This document shows positions 15,022-19,519 of a stretch of DNA of 19,519 nucleotides, piece by piece (position 1 is the first letter of the stretch; every line of letters begins with the position of its first letter). Both the position numbers and the translations under genes were made by a program. The DNA is from Methanomethylovorans sp. (GTDB lineage Archaea > Halobacteriota > Methanosarcinia > Methanosarcinales > Methanosarcinaceae). The stretch lies in the NCBI GenBank assembly GCA_020854785.1, contig JAHFZE010000271.1, positions 1 through 19,519 on the forward strand. The letters are read 5' to 3'. The notes below the pieces were generated by a model, which did not search any database, had not been told where the DNA came from, and saw only the letters and a program-made list of their open reading frames with translations.

Positions 15022-15071
15022 CCCCTTTAACCCCTTTAATTCTCCATCTTTTTCTTTATTGTTCCCTTTAA
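15022..15071. repeat. Three CCCTTTAA elements, two in tandem
   Basis: CCCCTTTAA occurs twice head to tail at 15022-15039 (period 9) and a third TCCCTTTAA ends at 15071. They lie upstream of both TATA candidates, where an operator would sit. Functional role is inferred from position only. Confidence 0.4.
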
Positions 15072-15229
15072 TATAGATTCTGCTAGCCAGAATTATTTAT
15101 TTGGTCTAAGAGTTCCCATAAGACACAGATCAAAACAAAAAGCTGCTATCAAGACCTTTACAATTATTGTAGACGCTTAAATACGACCTGAACGCTCAAG
15201 AGGAAAAATTCACACTATCTAAAAATAAG

Positions 15230-15237
15230 TATTTAAG
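15230..15237 (+). promoter_or_regulatory. Putative TATA box of the polysaccharide export operon
   Basis: TATTTAAG lies about 70 bases before the permease ATG, predicting a start near 15258-15262 and a leader of about 45 bases. Another TATA-like run, TTTATATAA, directly abuts the ATG at 15307 and would only suit a later start (ATG at 15388). Confidence 0.4.
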
Positions 15238-15306
15238 AAAGGTAGAAATAATAAGCTTACTTGAGGGTCTGAAGGGTACGGAGCTCATGGAGCAAAACTT
15301 TATATA

Positions 15307-16167
15307 ATGAAAGTATTACCTATTGACAGATTTTTAAATAAAGCAGTAAATAGCGGATTATTCTGTAAACTGCCTAATGGATGGAAAATGTCGTTCAAAC
15401 ATATTGCAAATCTGTATGCTTACAGACAACTGATATGGCAATTATCCTGGAGTGAGTTCAAACTTAGATACAAGAACTCCGTTTTAGGATATATCTGGTC
15501 ACTCCTAGAACCTCTGCTCATGCTTACTGTCCTCTATTATGTATTTTCTCACATTATGAAAATGCAGATAGAGAATTACCAGCTTTTCCTGTTGCTGGGT
15601 ATCATCATCTGGAACTTTCTAAGCCGTGCAACGACCATCGGGATGAATTGTATCGTTGGGAAACCAAGTATGATCAAAAAGATATATTTTCCCAGGGACA
15701 TATTCGTGATCTCATCATGCATTACAGCATTGCTCATGAGTGTTTTTGAATCTCTGGTATTTGTGCTGTTCATGATATACTTTAAGGTATCATTGTCAGT
15801 ATATATACTCCAGGCTCCAATTATATTGATCTGCCTTTTCATCCTGTCTCTTGGCCTTTCTCTGGCTTTGGCGGCTCTTAATGTTCTTTACCGGGATGTA
15901 CAGTTCATCTGGGCTGTACTTCTGCAAGCTGGTTACTTTGCAACTCCTATTTTGTACACATTAGAAGTATTTCCTGCAGATCTGCGAAGCTTGGTCCTTC
16001 TGAATCCTTTTGCAAGGGTGATCATTGCTGCAAGGGAAACAATTATCTATGCATCTCCTATGCAGACAGGGGATCTGATATTCATGGGCGTTGCATCAAT
16101 AGTTTCCCTTATAATAGGATATGCTGTTTTCAATAAGATAGAGCCACGTTTTGCGGAGGAGATATGA
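15307..16167 (+). CDS. wzm: Polysaccharide ABC exporter permease, Wzm type
   Basis: 286 residues, ABC-2 family, about six membrane helices. Marks: FKLRYKNSVLGYIWSLLEPLLML after an amphipathic N-terminus, MIKKIYFPRDIFVIS, LAALNVLYRDVQFIW, the ATPILYTLE loop and LLNPFARVI. It forms the channel of an exporter that carries a lipid-linked glycan across the cytoplasmic membrane, powered by the ATPase encoded next. The ATG at 15307 has no clear Shine-Dalgarno and sits in TAATG behind a 6-codon ATG frame (15287-15307). An in-frame ATG at 15388 (MSFKHIANLYAYRQL) would still keep the whole conserved domain, so the exact start is unsure. Its TGA is followed immediately by the ATG of the ATPase gene, and GGAGGA for that gene lies in its last codons. 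Archaeal Wzm/Wzt pairs are thought to serve surface polysaccharide or S-layer glycan export. Confidence 0.9.
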   Translation: MKVLPIDRFLNKAVNSGLFCKLPNGWKMSFKHIANLYAYRQLIWQLSWSEFKLRYKNSVLGYIWSLLEPLLMLTVLYYVFSHIMKMQIENYQLFLLLGIIIWNFLSRATTIGMNCIVGKPSMIKKIYFPRDIFVISSCITALLMSVFESLVFVLFMIYFKVSLSVYILQAPIILICLFILSLGLSLALAALNVLYRDVQFIWAVLLQAGYFATPILYTLEVFPADLRSLVLLNPFARVIIAARETIIYASPMQTGDLIFMGVASIVSLIIGYAVFNKIEPRFAEEI

Positions 16168-17397
16168 ATGTCAGTGATCGAAGTGGATAAACTGGAAAAA
16201 TCTTTCCGCATCCCTCATGAAAAACGCACCACGCTTTTTGAAACACTTACAGGCGTGTTCAAGCCTGAATCCTATGAAGTGTTCAATGCTTTAAAAGACA
16301 TTAACTTCGATGTGAAAGAAGGCGAGTTCTTTGGCATTATTGGGGAGAACGGAAGCGGTAAAAGCACTCTGCTAAAAATGATAGCTGGTATCCTTTATCC
16401 TTCCTCCGGTGAGGTGCATATTCACAAGAAGGTGACACCCTTCCTCGAACTTGGTGTTGGTTTCCATCCCGATATGACAGCCGTGGAGAATATAAAGACC
16501 TATGGTACTATAATGGGAATGTCCAAGCATAATATAAGATCAAGGACAGATGACATTTTAGAATTTGCAGGACTTGAGAAGTTCAGGGATGCAAAATTAA
16601 AGAACTTTTCTTCCGGAATGCAGGTAAGGCTTGCTTTTTCTACTGCTATCCAGACAGACCCAGAGATCTTGCTTATGGATGAAGTGCTTGCTGTGGGTGA
16701 CATGGATTTTCAGCAGAAATGCCTGGATGTACTGAACAACTACCGTAAGGAAGGAGTAACTATCGTATTTGTTTCTCATGACCTGGGTGCTGTCAGGAGG
16801 TTCTGTGACAGAACATTATTACTGCACAAGGGAGAACAGATCGCCTTAGGAAGTACAGCTGAAGTGATCGATAGGTATGTGTATGGAGATCAGGATAAAA
16901 GCATCTCTGAACCTGTCAATTGTGTTGTTGAAAACGACCATGGTGTCCTTACCGAAGAGCAGCCATCTGTCACTTGCTCGCGATGGGGAGATCAAAAAAT
17001 AGAGATAATAAATGTAGAATTCTATGATAAATTTGGTAATTTAAGTAACAGGTTCAATTCCTTTGATGCCATGACCATCAGGATCATTTATCATGCTCAT
17101 GAAAAAGTGTTCGACCCTGTTTTTGGTATTGCCCTGTATTCAGAAAAAGGAGAGAACGTCTATGGAACCAATACGGAATTGAAGGAAATTGTGATAGATT
17201 CTATTGAAGGTAAAGGTCATATAGATCTGAAAATAGAAAGTATCTCTCTGCTCTCCGGAAGATTTCTATTAACTGTTGCCATACATAGTCGTACACATGA
17301 GCCGTATGACTGGCATGATAAACTATATCAGTTTGATGTGATACCTACAAGCAGGGATGCAGGTATGTTCAATGTGCCTTGTAAATGGATAATATGA
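16168..17397 (+). CDS. wzt: Polysaccharide ABC exporter ATPase with Wzt-type glycan-binding C-terminus
   Basis: 409 residues. The nucleotide-binding domain (about 1-240) has Walker A GENGSGKST (59-67), signature FSSGM (147-151, a usual variant in this family), Walker B ILLMDE (167-172) and the H-loop His204. The PFLELGVGFHPDMTAVENI stretch is typical of polysaccharide and teichoic-acid exporters. A linker (about 241-270) leads to a C-terminal domain (about 272-407, RWGDQKIEIINVEFYDKFGN, and GRFLLTVAIHS) that looks like the Wzt_C jelly-roll. In bacterial Wzt this module recognises a chemical cap on the glycan's non-reducing end and selects finished chains for export. The start has a strong GGAGGA, and the gene abuts both neighbours as TGA-ATG, so translation of the three genes is coupled. 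Confidence 0.93.
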   Translation: MSVIEVDKLEKSFRIPHEKRTTLFETLTGVFKPESYEVFNALKDINFDVKEGEFFGIIGENGSGKSTLLKMIAGILYPSSGEVHIHKKVTPFLELGVGFHPDMTAVENIKTYGTIMGMSKHNIRSRTDDILEFAGLEKFRDAKLKNFSSGMQVRLAFSTAIQTDPEILLMDEVLAVGDMDFQQKCLDVLNNYRKEGVTIVFVSHDLGAVRRFCDRTLLLHKGEQIALGSTAEVIDRYVYGDQDKSISEPVNCVVENDHGVLTEEQPSVTCSRWGDQKIEIINVEFYDKFGNLSNRFNSFDAMTIRIIYHAHEKVFDPVFGIALYSEKGENVYGTNTELKEIVIDSIEGKGHIDLKIESISLLSGRFLLTVAIHSRTHEPYDWHDKLYQFDVIPTSRDAGMFNVPCKWII

Positions 17398-18915
17398 ATG
17401 GCGGGACTGACATTTATGGATACTTTAGAAATACATGATGAAGAAGTTAATGTTGAAGAGATCATGAGCAAGATAAGGGAAAATATTAGTAAACGGAAAG
17501 CACAGGGAACTTATCCACCTGAACTTGATACAGTATCCCAGCAGCCTACCGGCGACAAGAAGCGTTCAATGGAAGAGATAAAGGGAGAGGTTGCTGATGA
17601 CCTCCTTAACCTTAAAATTAATTACGATATCCATAATAACAGCTATGTGATCAGTTCGCACCGCCCCATTGTAGGGATACCACTGATCAAAAGCAGAGAA
17701 CTGGTACATGGAGAAGTAAGAAGATATGTGGACCCAATGGTCTTTAAGCAGACAACTTTCAACCAGTATGCTGCAAAAATTCTCAATGATGCGGTCTATA
17801 GACTTTCAAGTATGGAAAATATAATCGGTACTCATGAAAACAAATACCAGCGCTTTTCCAGATCGAAAAACCTGCAGCAGAAAACGGAAGAGACCTATGA
17901 GCGACTATTAGATCTGCAGAGCGAAACCGATGAAAGACTATTGGAGATCGAAGATAAGATAGAAGCCCTGAAGCAAGAGACCAACGACGAGATAGTTGTC
18001 AATACCAAACTTTGTGAAATGGTCGACCAGCTTCGAAAAGATATGGATAATTCTCTTTCTAGGCTAAGAACTGAAATGAAAAAAGAGAACGAAGCAATCA
18101 TAAGTTCACTCATTGCAGCAATGGACATGGATATAGAGAAAAAGGCATGGCTTGCCCAGATCCTTGATAAGAGGAACTTGCAGGGGATCTCACAGGCGGA
18201 GATACTTTTAAAGCCGCCTCAGCTGGACAGTGGCGTGAATTATTTTGTTTTTGAGGATAAATTCCGAGGAGCACGGGAGGATATTGCTCAGCGGCAGACT
18301 GCTTTTCTCCGTTATTTCGAGGGATGTAAGAATGTACTCGACATTGGTTGTGGAAGAGGGGAATTCCTTGAAACCATGCGTGAACACGGGATAATAGCCC
18401 GTGGAGTGGATCTTGACGAGACAATGGTAGATTACTGCCGTGCGAAGGGTCTGGAGGTGCAGTTGGAAGATGCCTTTGAGTATATGGAGAAACTGGAAGA
18501 TGGAAGCCTTGATGGTATATTCATAGATCAGGTTGTAGAGCATCTGGAGCCTTCGTACCTTATCAGATTATTGAACTTATGTTTCAAAAAGATGAAGTAT
18601 GGGTTCTATCTCATTGCAGAGACTGTCAATCCACTTTCTTTTTCATCTTTTGCGAATTTCTACATTGACCTCACACACATCAAACCTGTTCATCCCGAAA
18701 CTTTACGGTTCCTCTTTGAATCCACTGGTTTCAGGGAGGTAAACACTGTATTTTCATCTCCTGTACCCGACCCTATGAGGTTACAGAAGCTTGTGACAAG
18801 TGAAGTAGCAACTGATACGGAAAGGTATCAGGTTGAAGTTTACAACCGGAACATAGAATTGTTAAATACTACTCTTTACGGTGCACAGGATTATGCAATG
18901 ATCGGAAAAAAGTAG
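17398..18915 (+). CDS. Coiled-coil SAM methyltransferase of the polysaccharide operon
   Basis: 505 residues; an ATG at 17416 (MDTLEIHDEE) is an alternative start. The N-terminus has a VNVEEIMSKIRENISKRK motif common in methyltransferases and glycosyltransferases of glycan clusters. After an uncharacterised part (about 40-150) comes a strongly heptad-like coiled coil (about 155-240). The class I methyltransferase domain follows (about 285-450): motif I VLDIGCGRGEF (313-323), acidic GVDLDETM (336-343), IDQVVEHLEP (376-385) and an AETVNP stretch. It transfers methyl from S-adenosylmethionine, most likely to a sugar. It directly follows the ATPase with its glycan-reading domain, so chain-end methylation before export is the favoured reading. 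The coiled coil precedes the methyltransferase, the reverse of E. coli WbdD, and no kinase domain is present. The acceptor is not readable. Confidence 0.88.
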   Translation: MAGLTFMDTLEIHDEEVNVEEIMSKIRENISKRKAQGTYPPELDTVSQQPTGDKKRSMEEIKGEVADDLLNLKINYDIHNNSYVISSHRPIVGIPLIKSRELVHGEVRRYVDPMVFKQTTFNQYAAKILNDAVYRLSSMENIIGTHENKYQRFSRSKNLQQKTEETYERLLDLQSETDERLLEIEDKIEALKQETNDEIVVNTKLCEMVDQLRKDMDNSLSRLRTEMKKENEAIISSLIAAMDMDIEKKAWLAQILDKRNLQGISQAEILLKPPQLDSGVNYFVFEDKFRGAREDIAQRQTAFLRYFEGCKNVLDIGCGRGEFLETMREHGIIARGVDLDETMVDYCRAKGLEVQLEDAFEYMEKLEDGSLDGIFIDQVVEHLEPSYLIRLLNLCFKKMKYGFYLIAETVNPLSFSSFANFYIDLTHIKPVHPETLRFLFESTGFREVNTVFSSPVPDPMRLQKLVTSEVATDTERYQVEVYNRNIELLNTTLYGAQDYAMIGKK

Positions 18916-18965
18916 AAGGGCTTGAATATTATCTATAAATCGTATGAATTTCACTGACTGATAAA

Positions 18966-19519
18966 ATGAAAATAGCTTTTGTCATACCATGGTATGGTGA
19001 CATTCCAGGCGGTGCTGAAACAGAGTGCAGACAAACCGCCGAAAACCTACAAAGGAATGGGGTGAATGTCGAAATACTAACAACCTGTGTAAAACAGTTC
19101 TTAAGTGACTGGAATACCAATTACTTTGCAGAAGGCACCTATAAAGAAAATGGGATCACAGTGAGAAGGTTCAGTGTTCGTAAAAGGGACACCAGCAAAT
19201 TCGATGAAGTAAATTTCAAGCTCATGAACAATTGCAGGATCTCGTCAATGGAAGAGCAGATCTATATGGAGAACATGATCAATAGCGATTCTCTTTGCTC
19301 ATATATCAGAGATCATAGTGATGAATATGATCATTTCTTCTTTATTCCATACATGTTCGGAACCACCTACTACGGTTCGCAGATACACCCTGAGAGATCG
19401 ATATTGATCCCCTGCTTGCACGATGAAAGCTATGCATATATGGACATTTTTAAAAAGATGTTCAAAGATGTAAAAACTGTGATATACAATTCTGAACCTG
19501 AGAAAACACTTGCAAACCA
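18966..19519 (+). CDS. GT4-type glycosyltransferase, N-terminal part only
   Basis: Open from the ATG at 18966 to the window end: 184 codons, no stop. The start MKIAFVIPWYGDIPGGAETE has the nucleotide-sugar glycosyltransferase pattern of a first beta strand followed by the GGAE loop. RNGVNVEILTTC then gives the next Rossmann strand, and a TVIYNSEPEKTLAN stretch suits the hinge before the second domain. GT4 enzymes (GT-B fold, retaining) add sugars from nucleotide donors. The donor-binding C-terminal domain lies outside the window. No strong Shine-Dalgarno is visible. It follows the methyltransferase after 50 bases on the same strand, so it probably belongs to the same polysaccharide cluster and helps build the exported glycan. 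Confidence 0.88.
   Translation, partial: MKIAFVIPWYGDIPGGAETECRQTAENLQRNGVNVEILTTCVKQFLSDWNTNYFAEGTYKENGITVRRFSVRKRDTSKFDEVNFKLMNNCRISSMEEQIYMENMINSDSLCSYIRDHSDEYDHFFFIPYMFGTTYYGSQIHPERSILIPCLHDESYAYMDIFKKMFKDVKTVIYNSEPEKTLAN

Larger units (their letters stand above)
14912..15306. other. 395-base divergent promoter region with CCCTTTAA repeats
   Basis: It separates the transporter gene (-) from the polysaccharide export operon (+). It holds a TATA-like box for each direction, three CCCTTTAA elements near 15022-15071, a T-rich plus-strand tract at about 15047-15060, and an ATG-poor 44-codon open frame (15173-15307) ending in TAATG on the permease start. No convincing gene seen. Confidence 0.5.

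Noticed and set aside
1..19519. tRNA, rRNA, CRISPR array, insertion sequence or prophage
   Set aside because: No cloverleaf-like segments, evenly spaced repeats, transposase motifs or terminal inverted repeats were seen on reading both strands.

Overview
The window looks like archaeal chromosomal DNA, most probably from a methylotrophic methanogen of the Methanosarcinaceae (Methanolobus/Methanomethylovorans-like). This placement is inference. It rests on TATA/BRE-like elements about 25 nt before likely transcription starts, archaeal Shine-Dalgarno sites (GGTGA, AGGAGA, TAAGG-type), two well-supported TTG starts, multi-PAS/GAF sensor proteins of the kind abundant in this family, and moderate-to-low GC. 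No 16S, tRNA or methanogenesis gene is present to confirm it.

Left part (1-5713): mostly single genes on alternating strands. They are the C-terminal part of a PAS histidine kinase (+), a lipoprotein with a YscW/YbaY-like domain and a chagasin-type cysteine-protease-inhibitor domain (-), a cofactor-dependent phosphoglycerate mutase (+), a thioredoxin-fold protein with a CSHC site (-), and a PAS-PAS-PAS-GAF sensor protein with no transmitter domain (+).

Middle part (5714-14911): all genes lie on the minus strand. In transcription order they are an SLC13/DASS-type transporter with two internal TrkA-C domains; an ATPase overlapping an MscS channel by one base (TAATG); and a tight three-gene run of full-length MprF, a CPA2/CHX-like cation:proton antiporter and an arginase-family ureohydrolase. 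The MprF stop codon lies inside the antiporter's Shine-Dalgarno sequence. The common theme is the envelope and ion/osmotic homeostasis.

Right part (15307-19519): a plus-strand surface-polysaccharide export operon. It encodes the ABC permease (Wzm type), an ABC ATPase with a C-terminal Wzt-like glycan-recognition domain, a protein with a long coiled coil followed by a SAM methyltransferase, and the start of a GT4-type glycosyltransferase cut by the window end. Permease, ATPase and methyltransferase genes are joined TGA-ATG with no spacer. The arrangement resembles bacterial O-antigen systems in which a chain-terminating methyltransferase with a coiled-coil ruler marks the glycan end that Wzt recognises. 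An archaeal version of that logic is the most interesting hypothesis here.

The two gene-free stretches over 300 bases (10646-11041 and 14912-15306) hold promoters, T-rich tracts and short repeats but no convincing gene. I saw no tRNA, rRNA, CRISPR array or insertion sequence.
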